64,000 nt of DNA from Babylonia areolata (GCF_041734735.1 NC_134878.1:38538495-38602494), one strand, 5' to 3'. Positions 1 through 11,585 are shown, counted from the first letter of the stretch. Notes: generated by a model not told the origin, from the sequence alone. Numbers and translations are program-made.

Positions 1-40
1 AAAATATTGTGTGTGTGACTTATTATTCTTTTTTGATAAT

Positions 41-100
41 TGATTGATTAGTTATTAATCAATCAATTAATCAATTAATTAATCTATCAATCAATCAAAC
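41..100. repeat. ATTA/ATCA-type simple repeat
   Basis: A run of degenerate ATCA and ATTA units forms an AT-rich low-complexity tract. No coding or RNA feature overlaps it. Confidence 0.8.
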
Positions 101-1475
101 ATGCGTGGTGGAGACCTTTTAGATCAGTGGGACGGATACCACTGACTGGTTGGTTAGTGAGGCGCACGATGGACAACTCTAATTTTATTTTCTTCCACAC
201 GCCCTAATAGCATGCCCTTGGAAAAAGAAGTCGCCGGCATTTTTGAGCGGAGTCCTCGTGGACGGCTGTGTGAGTACAACTGCTCGATCGAACATGTTGC
301 TTTGAGTCTGAATGTTCCATGAAACAAAAGGTTGTCAGCAGTGCACCTATTGGTTACATTTCTATGGTTTGTGGGACCAGGAACAAAAACGCAAGATGGT
401 GGCACGTTAGTTTAGTAAAAACTAAAATAACGTACAAAATAAGCTGGTCGAAATCCACTGAAAATGGGTTATAACATAGATCTATAGATGGGTAATATCG
501 TTTCATACATGCACAAAAATTGCCGGTGAAATGTGTTGCTGAATTTAGGATGCTAAAATAGGACTTGACCTTAGGATGCTAAAATTAGACTTGAGACAAA
601 TGTACACGAATACGTGTTTTGCAAAAACAGTAAAACGTTATCCTCATCACGTTTTGTTTTTTAAACTGGCTCGTTCACTATCAAACTGTATCCATACCCT
701 GGAGAGGAACACGAACAAGACATTGATAGTGTCATATTCTGATAATATATCGAGTAATAATTATTATTGGGATGATTACTGAAACAAAAAGTCCAATGAA
801 AATTCAACTTTTTAATAATTTCAGTGCCGGGCATTATTTTGGCTTGTGCTTCCTATTTGTCTGATGGTTTTTGGTTTTGAAGTTTGTGCATCTACCAATG
901 GCGTTCAAAGTTTAAGATTTAAACATTTTTTTTAAAGCGTGATAAATTGATTACAGTATTCGAGGTGATAACGCTGTTTAAATAATGTTATTTTGGTATA
1001 TCTCGGGCATTTAAGAAATTCTTTAAGGTCTGCTGTAAAAGAGACGTTGCCATCGGGCACCCACCGCAACTTCCTCTAGGTCTGTGGAGATCAGTGTTCA
1101 ACAGGCACAGTTACACTCGGAAATCACAACATGGTCCATTCAGTTTCTCTTTTAATTATTTATGTTCATTCTAGTTAATTCAGTATCCACTTAAAAATAT
1201 TCAAATGCATTAAACATTTCAATGATGTTTATGTCGATGATGTAGTTAGTGTCACTGTATGTGTTCTGTCCAGATTTTGTATATTTAAAAAAATTGCAAA
1301 CAAGGAAAAAATGAGATTATGCCGTCTTCAAACCCAACCATTTTCTGAATCTGGATCCTCCAAGAAATAAACCATTCATGATCTGAAAATTAATATAGCT
1401 TAATCTGGAAGATTTGCAACCTATTAATATTATTGGTATGAATGTGAAGATTTCCCCCCCACTATTTTCAGTCCA
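101..1475. other. Unassigned AT-rich DNA
   Basis: I see no recognisable gene or repeat here. The longest open frame (minus strand, about 154-405) lacks an ATG, has no recognisable domain, and is best treated as chance. Confidence 0.5.
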
Positions 1476-1640
1476 AATTTAGTATTGGCAGGTAAAGTAT
1501 TTCCAGAGAAAATGACAGTATTCAAAGTTTACAAAAGACACACAGACATGTACACACACACACACACACACACACAACTGAACACCAGGTTATTACATAG
1601 GCTCAGTGTTTACACAAGTCCGTCAAAAATTCTTGCATGC
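1476..1640. repeat. Dispersed repeat with embedded (AC)n, copy 1
   Basis: This segment is a diverged match to 36105-36300 on the same strand. Both share, in order, TTCCAGAGAAAAT, an AAAGTTT block, ACACAGACAT, an (AC)n tract, GGTTATTACATAG and a GTTTA...CAAGT block. The conserved flanks on both sides of the (AC)n show that the microsatellite travels inside a dispersed repeat. The class is unknown; I see no TIRs, A/B boxes or poly(A). Confidence 0.6.
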
Positions 1641-2111
1641 AAACTGCTGCAAGAAATTATACTTAACCCATAATTTTCTGAAAGGAAGATGAACAGACTA
1701 TCAATATCTGATAGTATGACTGTGATTGTATGAAGTTTACTTAAGATGCTGGTTAACAGTGGGTGAACTCACTGAACTGTAATCGTGAGAAAAATATATT
1801 TCACATACTTTCTGGATATATGTTATGAATTGTTTAGTAACACTAACACTTTAACAGCAGCTGAAATGAACCTGGAAAATTTTTAATACTTGAAAACTAA
1901 AACAAATGTGTTGCTGTACCTTATGTACACATGATAGAGTCATGAATTGTAATCCAAATTTCTGGAATTCTACACATTAAATTTTTCAGCCCATCATTCG
2001 CACACAGTTTCTTGGTAACTGCAGTAGAAATGTGGCTAGCAAACTGTTCCTTTCATTTTTTTTTTTTTCGAAGGGAAAACAAAACAAAACACATGCGCAC
2101 ACACATCCAGT

Positions 2112-2112
<1 letters not shown>
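1641..2112. other. Unassigned AT-rich DNA
   Basis: I see nothing beyond short homopolymer runs. Confidence 0.5.

Positions 2113-2150
<38 letters not shown>
2113..2150. repeat. (AC)n microsatellite
   Basis: A pure AC dinucleotide run of about 19 units, followed by T-rich tracts to about 2185. Confidence 0.95.
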
Positions 2151-2152
<2 letters not shown>

Positions 2153-2185
2153 ATGCTTTGGCTTTTTTTTTTGGTTTTTTTTTTG

Positions 2186-3651
2186 CAATATACTACTGCT
2201 TCAAGCTACTTGTTCCAGAGCCAGTTTGTGTTTCGTCATCCACCATCTTGAAATATTCTGAGAGGGGTACTGACAATAACATCCAGTGATTAACATACAG
2301 AGTGTCACTGGCTGTTGCTCCTCGCTGATAATGAAAGTTGACATATGATGAAAGACTTTCTGGCTGGTGTTTTTTTGACACATCGACTTCAAAACGTAAC
2401 TGAAAAATCCTGAAATGATGCAGATATATAGATTATATATATACATCATTGGGCTAATAGCGATGCATCTTTTATGACCCTTATATATTTCATGGGGTAC
2501 TGAAGAGGTTAAAGGAGGTAGGCTTGCTAAGAACATTTTTGTTTGATTGTCTGTTGGCTCTCTTGTTAAAATGTGAATCGAACTCATAATAATATCCCTG
2601 TCAGCGCATGTATTTGTGTGCATGTGTGTGTGTGGTTAACTGTATTGAACAGAAAAAAACCCAACACTTTTATTTAACAGGTTTATTTTGACCAGAGTAC
2701 TTTGTGAGTCAACATCAGATTTGGCTTAAATTGTTAAAACTAGGAGAAAATCAGTTCTTTCCACACATGGTCAGATTATTGGATAATCAGTGACAGTGCT
2801 CTTCTTGGAAAGGCACAAAAAATTATAGACTGATCTGTAAGTCTAACTGCAAACAATCAAGTCAAAGTGACCAGCTCAGTGTGTATACTGTACAGATAAC
2901 AGATTGTGTTCTTTTTCATGCTGAGTAGCTACAATCAGCATGTTGATTTGTTTGCTGCTTTGACCTGGAGGAATGCTGTAATTTCCTTTGGTGGTGATGA
3001 AAACAAATAATTTATTTTCAGAAAACTCTGATAGCTAACAGGAGTCCTTCGCTGCATATGGAGCTGCCAGCAAAATAATAACACTTGCCTGTTGTCCTAT
3101 CCTGAATACAAAATGACGACCTGATCAGGCCCATAAGTGCCACTCCAACAAAAACAAAAACAGAAAGATGTAATAAACAATAAAGATTGTTGGGGGTTGA
3201 ATTGATGGAGGGAGTATTTGGGTTTGGGGGGAATGGTCGGAAACTTGGGAGCGTGAAGAGGGGAATCGGGCAGTTGTTCTGTACTCCATGCCTGGCAGGA
3301 TGCTGTCAAGATTGATGCTGTTTTAGGCCAGTCCATGAAAGGAGAAAGAAAGTAGTCTGTCCTGCACCAGATCACTCTGAACTGCTCATCCTGTCCTTTT
3401 CAGCACTGAGTTGTGTTGTATTACTTTTTGTCAGAACAAATTTTCTTTACGTGGATCTTCTGAGTATTGTGACCCTAGCTTTCTAAAGTTTCTCACTTTG
3501 GTCCAGCAGTGTTGGCCACCCAAGGTGTTCCAGCAATGCACCCCAGCTAAAGGTTATGTGGTAGTGGATCAAGACAAAGCATACTGCACGTTGCTGTATT
3601 GGTTGGAGTTTGTCAGTGTTCCTCTGAGTGTGAGTGTATGGGTCCTAGACT
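2186..3651. other. Unassigned DNA
   Basis: Two overlapping minus-strand open frames (about 2201-2623 and 3097-3375) have no recognisable domain and low-complexity composition. I do not call them genes. Nothing else is identifiable. Confidence 0.45.
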
Positions 3652-3756
3652 GTACACTCTCCAAATCTCTCCCTCTGTTAGATGAGGTACACTCTCTAAG
3701 TCTCTCCCTCTGTTTGACGAGGTACACTCTCTAAGTCTCTTCCTCTGTTTTTTTTT
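3652..3756 (+). repeat. 35-bp tandem repeat, three units
   Basis: Units begin with GTACACTCT at 3652, 3687 and 3722, an exact 35-bp period. Each continues with a CTCTCCCTCTGTT-type pyrimidine tract. The last unit runs into a T-rich tract. Confidence 0.85.
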
Positions 3757-3759
3757 ATA

Positions 3760-4394
3760 TTATTTTTTATATTTTTTAACTGACCTTGAGGTTTCTGTAA
3801 AGAAAACTAAGCATCTTTCTGGCTTTAGCAGTGATGGCGTCAATGTATGTTGATCCCAAGTGACTTCCTTGTGGAATGTTATACCAAGGTTACACATGGC
3901 GACTGATTCCAGCATGAAGCCATGGAGAATATTGTAAAAAGTGCTATCTCCTTACCAGGGAATTTTGAGGATTCACTTTCAGGGGTAATAAATGAAATTG
4001 TAGCATGGAAACTACAGGAGATACAGAAAGAAAGTAAATATTTTTGTGAAGGAAAAGAATAATGTGGATTCTTAATCTGAGCTTCTTTCCCAATTATTTT
4101 AAATGTAGACTAGTGTTCAGGCATTTGAAACTGAAAGTGAACATTGTAATTTTTGTGCTACAGAAAAGCATTTCCACCTCACAGAATGACATCTAAAAAG
4201 AAAACCAACAAAAACCATCTGGAAACAGCATGCTTGTTGTTAGATTATGATATTTGTATCTGTAGACGAAAGTAAAACATGTTAGATGTTCATGATAACA
4301 AATGTGAACTTGTGTAGACATGGAAGTGAATAACTGTCCCAACAGTGACAAACCTGGATTGTTAGGACAGTCAACATAAAAAGCCAGTCATGTT
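3760..4394. other. Unassigned DNA
   Basis: No gene or repeat recognised. Confidence 0.45.
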
Positions 4395-4930
4395 GTCAGA
4401 AACTGAGGGTCCCGGGTTTGAATTTTGGTAACGGCGCCTCATGGGTATTGGCTGGAGATTTTTCCCATCTCCCAGGTCAACATGTGCAGATCTGCTAGTG
4501 CCTGAACCTCCTTTTTGCGCGTACGCACGCAGAAGATTAAATGCACATGTTAAAGATCCTGTAATCCATGTCAGCGTTCAGTGGGTTATGGAAACAAGAA
4601 CATACCCAGCATACATCCCCCCCCCCCCCCTGAAAATGGAGTATGGCTGCCTACATCTCACATGGTTGGGTAAATAAATAAAATGGTCATACATGTAAAA
4701 TTTTACATATCTGAGTGTGTATCGCATAGTATGCATGCTTGACTTAAACCTGACTGCATGATGCAGGAAAGGAATGATGGGCGCTCAATGACAGCTGTCA
4801 GTTGGCTCTACCCAGGTAGGCAGCCTGTTGTGAAAATGACACTGTGATTGTAAAGCGCTTAGACTAGAGCTTGGTCTCCAATCAGTGACAGGCGCTTTTT
4901 AAGTATTAGTATCCATATCAATCAATCAGT
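4395..4930 (+). mobile_element. Composite SINE with L2-like 3' tail
   Basis: A degenerate tRNA-type B-box (GGGTTTGAATTTTGG near 4410) is followed by a conserved body: AGATTTTTCCCATCTCCCAG, then GTTAAAGATCCTGTAATCC, then GGAGTATGGCTGCCTACAT. The block at 4850-4920 (TAAAGCGCTT..., GCGCTTTTTAAGTAT) resembles the tails of L2-group elements, and short ATCA units close the element. The GGAGTATGGCTGCCTACAT block also occurs at 47379-47398, so the family is dispersed. A C homopolymer near 4618-4630 interrupts the body. The SINE class is inferred from the B-box and modular structure; the exact 5' end is uncertain. Confidence 0.7.
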
Positions 4931-5496
4931 CAAGTATTTTGACAGCCAAGAGCTTTCCCCCTTTAGAAGGGGAAGTTTTTTGATGACACTCCTTCGAGGT
5001 TGCAGCTGGGCTGATTAAAGTTTCTGCTGTGCATACAGTTTGCCTCCTCTACAAACAGGTCAGTCATCTGATTCAATGACAAAAGTGTGAAATAAATAAC
5101 ATGTTTCAGGTCCACTGCACTTTCAACCCATGAAAAAAGTGGATTATTGGTTTTGTCAGTGTTCAGTGAAGTAACAGTTCACAGACATCCACAGCCATGC
5201 CCTCTCAGACTGGCATTTGTCTTACACAACTCCTCTCCCTCTCTCCTCAGGACACTCTTCTCACTTGTACTCTAATTCATGTGTGCTGTCTGATTGGATA
5301 GATGGACTAAGCAAGCATTAAATGGGCTGTCAGTTTCGTCACTGTCATTGTCATTCACCTTCATGTTTAAGCAAATCAGACAGTTCCATCTCCATTGTTA
5401 TACCTATCCATAATTATTGGCACAGCTTGCAAAATCATGTAACTCCTTTGAATGGAACTACTAGGCCAGGGAATTTTGATTAAAATTTGCGTTAGG
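4931..5496. other. Unassigned DNA
   Basis: Nothing recognised. Confidence 0.4.
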
Positions 5497-6335
5497 TCAA
5501 AATGTGTGCAACAAAACCGTTCTTTTTACGATAAAATAGATTAAATCATACTGATCACACTGATGAAAAGTTGACCACTATAGGGGGGCAGGAACATAAG
5601 TAGATTTTGATTTTTAATGTCCAGAAACGAATGTTTTTATTACTTCTGCCTGTGTGAGAGCACCTTACAAAGAGTCGCAAGGCAAGAACATGCGAAGGTT
5701 ACGCAAGCGCGGTATAAGTGGTCACCATATGAAACTGTTCAGTGCGGTACAGTACATGTGACTGACTGCTGCTGCGCTGATGCTGATCTGTGAGCAGGTC
5801 ACTGCGGCAGACAACTGATTCTGAACAGAAAGCTAGGAGCAGAGCTCTTTGGGGTCAAAAGGAAACAAACATTTTCAATTTTATGTATTTTATACTAAAT
5901 TGGTAGAAGACGCAAATCCGCTTTTATGAATGTTTTCCAGTTTCTTACCATTCATGACATATAAAGAATGAAATCGGTATTATACCGACTTACGAAGGCA
6001 GCACGGGATCATTTAGTTCATAAGTACAATTTTGTTGATATTTTATGCAATGCACAACTAGGATATACTCCATGCTCTGCTTATTAACGTGTAGAATATG
6101 AATATCTAAATATGTGTTAACCAGGTTTGGTTTCAATGAACATTATCGGCGCTATGTCCAGACAATAAACTGGGAAAGTATGGAGAGCAGATGATGGCAA
6201 AATTGAACATCATGTCTTGATGTGAAAAGAACGGTATCGTCAGTATGAAATACATATTTTTCTTTGGAAATGAACCGGTATTTGCAAATGTGACTCATGA
6301 ACCCTGGTGCAGTAGACGTCGATTTAGCTTGGGTT
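5497..6335 (+). repeat. Unclassified repeat X, left copy
   Basis: This stretch is the reverse complement, with moderate divergence, of 12395-12610 plus 21469-22100. Shared blocks include a GTGTGCAACAAAACCGTTC end, a GGGGTCAAAAGGAAACAAAC-like block, ATGATCCCGTGCTGCCTT (minus sense) and ATTTGCAAATGTGACT. Near its ends lie the inverted motifs AAACCGTTCTTTTTAC (5514-5529) and GTGAAAAGAACGGTA (6222-6236), which could be TIRs of a non-autonomous DNA transposon. Homology extends about 90 bp past the second motif, so the true ends are unresolved. No coding capacity is visible. Confidence 0.65.
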
Positions 6336-6367
6336 ATAAATAATAGTCATAATGGTAACAATGGATC

Positions 6368-6635
6368 ATAAATTTTATTAATGATTATGTAAAACTTTGT
6401 TGTAATGCGTGTAACATTGAATCCAAGTTACCTAAACTAACTTTCCCGACAGATGTTTGAATTACTGGATTTATGATCATGATAGTAATGAATCTATCAT
6501 GCAATCCTTAGGCAATACAATGCATTCAAACAAAGCCTGTGCAAAATTATGTATTTTATTAATGATTACCTAAAACCTTATGACATATGTAACATGGAAC
6601 CCAAAATACCTAAACTAACTTCCCCACCCAGGATG
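6368..6635 (+). repeat. Diverged direct repeat, about 90 bp twice at 181-bp spacing
   Basis: Segments 6368-6455 and 6549-6635 share TTTTATTAATGATTA, TGTAACAT(T/G)GAA and CCTAAACTAACTT in the same order and spacing. They look like an old local tandem duplication of roughly 180 bp. Confidence 0.7.
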
Positions 6636-6639
6636 ATTT

Positions 6640-7323
6640 TATTTTTCAGAAACACTGCAGGCACTCCATTTTCACATCAGTTCTCCCCAGTGCTTAACTG
6701 TTTAAAGTACTACTGTTCATCGTATTATGAAATGGGAATTGTACAATGTATGATTTATATCACTTGACAAAAGTTTTCCTCTTTATCTGAAGAATTGTGA
6801 TCAAAACACCGGATTCTTTGTATCTTTCTATTCGATCAATCAACAGAAAACTGATAGCGGTGAATCACAGTGAACAAAAATGTAGGATTGCCGAAAAACA
6901 AAATGTAATAAAAGTAAGACTATGAGAAAAAACCAAACAACAACAACAACAACTAAAAATAAAGAATTTTATTATCTGCGTAAAGCAGAACCGAAGAACA
7001 CGTGTTCCGTGTTTGAATGTGACACCTAACTTCATCTCAAGGAATACTGAGCGTGAAATGCTTCAACCTTAATTAATTTTAAGAAATTCATTCACAATCA
7101 ATGTATAGTTTGGTTTTTCAGAACTTGCGTGATGTAAAGTGTGGCAATTCTGCAAAACAATAAGCGCGTAGGGACTGACTTGTTTCGGATACAATGAATT
7201 TTTTCGTTCCACACGTCGTCTGTCTTGTGAACTGATAAACTACATCATTTCATGATAAAACGTCACCAGACAGCAAAGGCCAGAATCAAGGTTATTTAAG
7301 AGGGCGATTTTCTACTTTTTGTG
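6640..7323. other. Unassigned AT-rich DNA
   Basis: Contains a short (CAA)n near 6941 and no recognisable gene. Confidence 0.4.
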
Positions 7324-7690
7324 GAGTGATGGCCCAGAGGTAACGCGTCCGCCTAGCAAGCGAGAGAATCTGAGCGCGCTGGTTCGAATCACGGCTCAGC
7401 CGCCGATATTTTCTCCCCCTCCACTAGATCTTGAGTGGTGGTCTGGACGCTGGTCATTCGGATGAGACGATAAACCGAGGTCCCGTGTGCAGCATGCAAA
7501 ATTCTGTAGAAAATCTACTTCGATAGGAAAAACAAATAAAACTGCACGCAGGAAAAAATACAAAAAAATCGGTGGCGCTGTAGTGTAGCGACGCACTCTT
7601 CCTGGGGAGAGCAGCCCGAATTTCACACAGAGAAATCTGTTGTGATAAAAACAGATACAAATACAATACAAATACTTTGAACTTTGTTGT
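7324..7690 (+). mobile_element. tRNA-derived SINE
   Basis: The pol III A-box-like TGGCCCAGAGG (about 7329) and B-box GGTTCGAATCAC (about 7381) are spaced as in a tRNA-derived head. The body (GATGAGACGATAAACC, CAGCATGCA, GTAGAAAATCTACTT, GGTGGCGCTGTAG) continues to a tail of ACAAATACAATACAAAT units. A diverged copy of the body lies at 33740-33955, confirming that it is dispersed. Confidence 0.8.
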
Positions 7691-7740
7691 TGTGATAAAA
7701 ACAGATACAAATACAATACAAATACTTTGAACTTTGTTGT
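7639..7740 (+). repeat. Exact 50-bp tandem duplication in SINE tail
   Basis: TGTGATAAAAACAGATACAA starts at 7641 and again at 7691, and the full 50-bp unit through ACTTTGTTGT is repeated without visible change. This suggests a very recent slippage or unequal-exchange event. Confidence 0.95.
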
Positions 7741-7927
7741 TTGGAACTTTTGATGCAACAAGTCTTCAACTGAAAGCAGTCTTACCGAACTACATGCGTT
7801 GACTTGGTTTGAAATCTTACGCCAGTATCCGAATATTACCGCATCTCGGCATGTGTCAGAAACAGTGATTGTGTCTAAACTTAATTGGATAAGAGAAAAA
7901 ATGTACAAACAAACCATAACAACGACG

Positions 7928-7946
7928 AAATTAACACACGCACACG

Positions 7947-7983
<37 letters not shown>

Positions 7984-8006
7984 TTATATTTATTTATATA
8001 AATATA
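7928..8006. repeat. (AC)n and (TA)n microsatellite
   Basis: An AC run passes into an AT run and a TTTA-rich tract. Confidence 0.9.
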
Positions 8007-8200
8007 GCAACCACGGGGTGCGAACTATGAACATATCGGAGATTTCCAGGTTCAGGTTCAGGTTAGGGGCTGATGTTGATCATCGTAGCCTCACGGCTTT
8101 TTACGCCCCTAATCATTTATGATTAGCACAAGGCCTCACGGCTTTCTTTGTGCTATGTCGTTATCGGTCTTGTCTCAGTCTAAGTAGACCCAGTTAAAAT

Positions 8201-8931
8201 TTATCTTGGACCATCAAAGTCAAACCAGATGTCTTTTAAAATTTTGTGATTATCGATAAGGTTCTTGAAGTTGTTGGTATTGGAAGCATACTTGATGTTA
8301 GTGGTTAGTTTGTTCCAGTCGTTAGTAACCCTATAACTGAAAGCAAATTTCCTTGTGTTATTGTTATGTCTCTGTTTATAAATTTTATCAGCACTGTTGC
8401 TTGTTTCCATATTAGTATCTGGCGGTGAATCAAAGAAGTGATTTTTTTAATAACGTCTGTACCATTACAGATCTTATAGGCTTGAATCAAATCTATTTTT
8501 CGTCTTGCTTTCATTGAGGGTAATTTTAGGAATTTCAGTCTATCTTCGTAAGACAAATCCTTAATTTCATGCACCAGTTTAGTAGCACGTCTTTGCACTC
8601 TTTCAATAGTAATTGATTGACGTATTAGTCTAGGACACCAGGCAGGGAGACCATACTCCAAGAGAGGTCTTACAAGAGCTTTATAAAGTTGGAGAAAAAT
8701 ATCCTTATCAATAAACGAAAAAGTATGTTTAATAATACCCAGCCTTTGATTTGCCTTCTTAACAACTTGGTTAATATGTCTGTCAAACAGTAAGTCTTTA
8801 TCAAACGTCACTCCTAAGTCTTTCTCCTCTTCACATTTCACAATATTGGTTATTTCGTCATCGTTTTTCATTACATAGTTATGTTTTGGGTTTGGTTCGA
8901 CCAATGTGTAATACTTTGCATTTGGAAGCAT
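8201..8931 (-). pseudogene. CR1-type ORF2 C-terminal region
   Basis: This region continues the RT reading after the frameshift and carries EEKDLGVTFDKDL, LYKALVRPLLEYG, ERVQRRATKLV and RRKIDLIQAYKI. A second frameshift near 8420 moves the end (NNTRKFAFSYR, WNKL) to another frame that stops at 8201. The pattern RR..DL...YK, then F..R....WN.L, is the usual end of CR1/L2-group ORF2 proteins. Confidence 0.8.
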
Positions 8932-8944
8932 TAAAGTATAAGTT

Positions 8945-10308
8945 TCATTTTTCAGACCATTCTATCAAGGAGTCAATGTCATTTTGCATAATATGTGGTG
9001 AACTTGGTGAACAGTAAAGTTTAGTGTCGTCTGCAAAAATTTTACATACACTTGACACTGTTTGAGGCAAGCCGTTTATGAATAATGTAAAAAGTATGGG
9101 TCCCTGTGGAATTCCACTAAGGACCATTGCTTCCTCTGAATAACTATCTCCCACTTTAACTCTTTGTTTTCGGTTAGTGAGAAAATCCCAAGTCCAATTT
9201 AATACTTTTCCTGAAATTCCATAAGATTCTATCTTTTTTAATAATCTCTGGTATGGCACAGAATCAAAAGCTTTCTTAAAGTCTAAGTAAAGCACATCAA
9301 TATCTTTGCCCCTGTTTATCATTCGTATGAAGTCTTCCATGACTTCTAGTAATTGAGTTACACATGATCTTTGTTTCCGAAATCCGTGTTGGCATTCCGC
9401 ATACAAACAATTTTCTGTCATATGATCAACAATAGTATCTCTTACATATGATTCCAGAACTTTACATGTTATACAAGTCAAACTAACAGGTCTATAGTTT
9501 CCAGGGTCAGTTCTTGTACCTTTTTTAAATATTGGCGTTACTGTTGTCATCTTCCAGTCATCTGGTTTGTTCAACTGTTTATCCATTTGTTCAACTGATT
9601 TATTAAACAATATGCTTAGCGGTTCTGCTAGCTCTTCACTTAACTCTTTTAGAATCCTTGCTGGTACTGCATCTGGGCCCTGAGCTTTATTTGGATTTAT
9701 TTTTTTCAACTTTTGTTTTACAGATTCACTTGTAATTTTAATGTCAGTTACCATTTTGCCATTTGATCTAGATCCAGGGTCCAGATTTGGTATGTTATCA
9801 ACTTTCTCCTTTGTAAAAACACTTGAGAAGAATCTGTTAAGAGTATTGGCTTTTTCTTTGTCACTTACAGATTTCGTGCCATCCTTCAAGAGCCGCCTAG
9901 ACAAACGCTGGAGGGGCCTACCTAGTCTGTACAACCCATCTTGTCAGAGCAACTGATTTGGTTTAGCCGCGCTCGCCACGCATGCAACCAATTCAGTGAT
10001 AGTTCTTTTTTGGAACACGAACAGGCCTCGAACAGGCCTCGGGAGAGGCCTAAACCGTTGTCAAGTCAAGTCTTGTCAATTAGGGGGCTTATTCCAATTT
10101 TTGATTTAGTTTTAGTTTGGACATATTTCCAAAAGCCTTTTTGATAAGATTTGACATCTTTAGAGAGCTTTTTCTCAAATTCTTTAGTTGCACTTTTGAT
10201 CTGTTTGTTACATAGGTTTCTTGTTTCAATATATTTTTGATAATCTTTACCATCTTTTGTATTCAAAAATCTCTGGTATAAGTTATATTTCTTCTTGATA
10301 ATCCGCAT
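8945..10308 (-). pseudogene. CR1-type reverse transcriptase, interrupted
   Basis: The linker (10308-10072) ends in ISPLID-K, and the RT proper resumes at 9886 with DGTKSVSDKEKA. The two flanks would join as IDK-DGTKS once the inserted 9887-10071 segment is set aside. RT motifs in order are PGNYRPVSLT, FRKQRSC, LDFKKAFDSV, GIPQGPILF and FADDTKLY (catalytic aspartates). A one-base loss near 8945 ends the frame just after LIEWSEK. This enzyme would perform target-primed reverse transcription in an intact element. Confidence 0.85.
9887..10071 (+). mobile_element. 3' fragment of a second CR1-type LINE, nested
   Basis: In + orientation the first codons read FKSRLDKRW...LYNPSCQ then stop, closely matching the end of the CR1-type protein at 39140-39207 (FKSRLDACW, YNLSCQ). 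A short 3' UTR (GCCACGCATGCAA, also present downstream of 39207) ends in GTCAAGTCAAGT units. The flanks CCTT (9883-9886) and CTTGTC (from 10072) rejoin the host RT frame with at most a 3-bp duplication (CTT). This is a severely 5'-truncated insertion. Confidence 0.8.
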
Positions 10309-11552
10309 AGCGTTTTTTATCGAGCCACATGGGTTTATATTTCTTTCGTTTGATGTATCTCATTTTAGGAATGTTTTTATTTATAGTTGAGTGTAATTCC
10401 TTTTTAATATATTCCCAAGTGTCATTTACATCCTTGTCGTATAGGCATTTCCAATCTATGGATTTTATGTCCAATCTCATATTATTGTAATTTGCTTTGT
10501 TCATATTATACTTCATCTCCTCTTTCTTTTCTGTACATTTTTGGTCTGCAATATATAGACAGAAAGCAAGAACTTCATGGTCACTTTTACCCAGTGAGGA
10601 CAAATGTTCAATGTCCGAAACTGTTTGTTCATTGTTTACAAGAACCAAATCGAGTATGTTAGCTTTTTGTCCTTTTCTTCTTCTTGTGGGTTTATTTACA
10701 TTTGGTATAAAAATGCATTTCGTGTGCATTCTCTAAATTTGTCATCACCTTCACCAGTTCCCCTCCTGTCCAATCTACATTGGGGTAATTAAAATCTCCT
10801 ACTATGCACACACAGTCATATTTATGTAGGCAATCTCTATGCAAGAGTTCAAATAGTCTATCTTCATTATCTTTGGTACTGTTTGGGCTTCTGTATACAC
10901 AACCAAACAAGGTTTTTTGTCCATCTACGCTTACAAGATCAACAAACATACACTCTTCAAAATCTGTATCATTCATTAAACTACATTCTTTCGCATTCAT
11001 ACTCTCTTTTATGTACAAAACAACAGCTCTTTTTGGATTCTGATTGTGGAAAAGATCAAAACCTGGAATTTCATATTCGGAATAATTGAAATGTTTTTGA
11101 TTTTTAGCTTTAGCTTCCGTGATTGCTATTATACTGGGTTTTATATCATCCATTAAAGCAAGTAGTTCATTTTTCTTGTTAAGGAGACCATTATCAGAAT
11201 TTGTGTACAGGACTGTACGCAAGATATTTGGTTGAGCTGAATGGTTAAAAGGGCTAAAACTATTTTCATTTTTTGAATGGGTATGTTGTCCGGCTTCATC
11301 CCGGTCCAGCTTCTGCTGGGCCCAGGTGACCTCGACAATCTCACCCCTGCGGATTCCTATGTTTTTCTTACCCTTTTCGATGCGAGCCTTGAGCTCATCT
11401 CGAAGCTCTTTGTTTTTCTTTCGTTGGATGAGAGTGTAGTCGGGATTTATGTAGATCCTGTTTTTCTCTTCCACCCCCTCGTTTATTTTGCGTGCCTTGC
11501 GGAGGATCTCTGTAACATATGCACATTTCACACACTGTCGGAAACAACACAT
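10283..11552 (-). pseudogene. CR1-type ORF1 remnant and AP endonuclease
   Basis: The 5' part (about 11470-11330) encodes a basic segment with KNKELRDELKARIEKGKKN, resembling the C-terminal region of LINE ORF1 RNA-binding proteins. From about 11230 the frame becomes an AP-endonuclease-like domain: IIAITEAK (catalytic Glu region), VYRSPN, GDFNYPNVDW (catalytic Asp/Asn) and, after a frameshift near 10710, LGKSDHEVL (the S-D-H signature). In intact elements this domain nicks the target DNA that primes reverse transcription. The leading Asn motif of the fold is only partly recognisable. Confidence 0.75.
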
Positions 11553-11585
11553 TCTCTGAATCTATGTTCAAACACACATGATTGA

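Larger units (their letters stand above)
8045..11585 (-). mobile_element. CR1-group LINE, 5'-truncated and decayed
   Basis: On the minus strand this reads as ORF1 C-terminal remnant, AP endonuclease, linker, reverse transcriptase and C-terminal region, then a 3' UTR ending near 8045 in CCTGAA units (AACCTGAACCTGAACCTG), a microsatellite-like end expected of CR1-group elements. The RT carries FADDTKLY, and the C-terminal region carries the LGVTFDKDL and IERVQRRATKLV motifs typical of CR1/L2 relatives. The coding region is broken by several frameshifts (about 10710, 10295, 8940 and 8420) and by a 185-bp insertion at 9887-10071. The element is not autonomous now. Confidence 0.85.

Noticed and set aside
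154-405. 83-codon minus-strand open frame, with a TISU-like CAAGATGGTGGC on the other strand
   Set aside because: No ATG, no domain, and the + strand ATG meets a stop after four codons. Motif resemblance alone is not enough to call a promoter.
2032-2289. 85-codon frame over the (AC)n and T tracts
   Set aside because: Its codons are mostly microsatellite (TH repeats) and homopolymer; there is no independent support.
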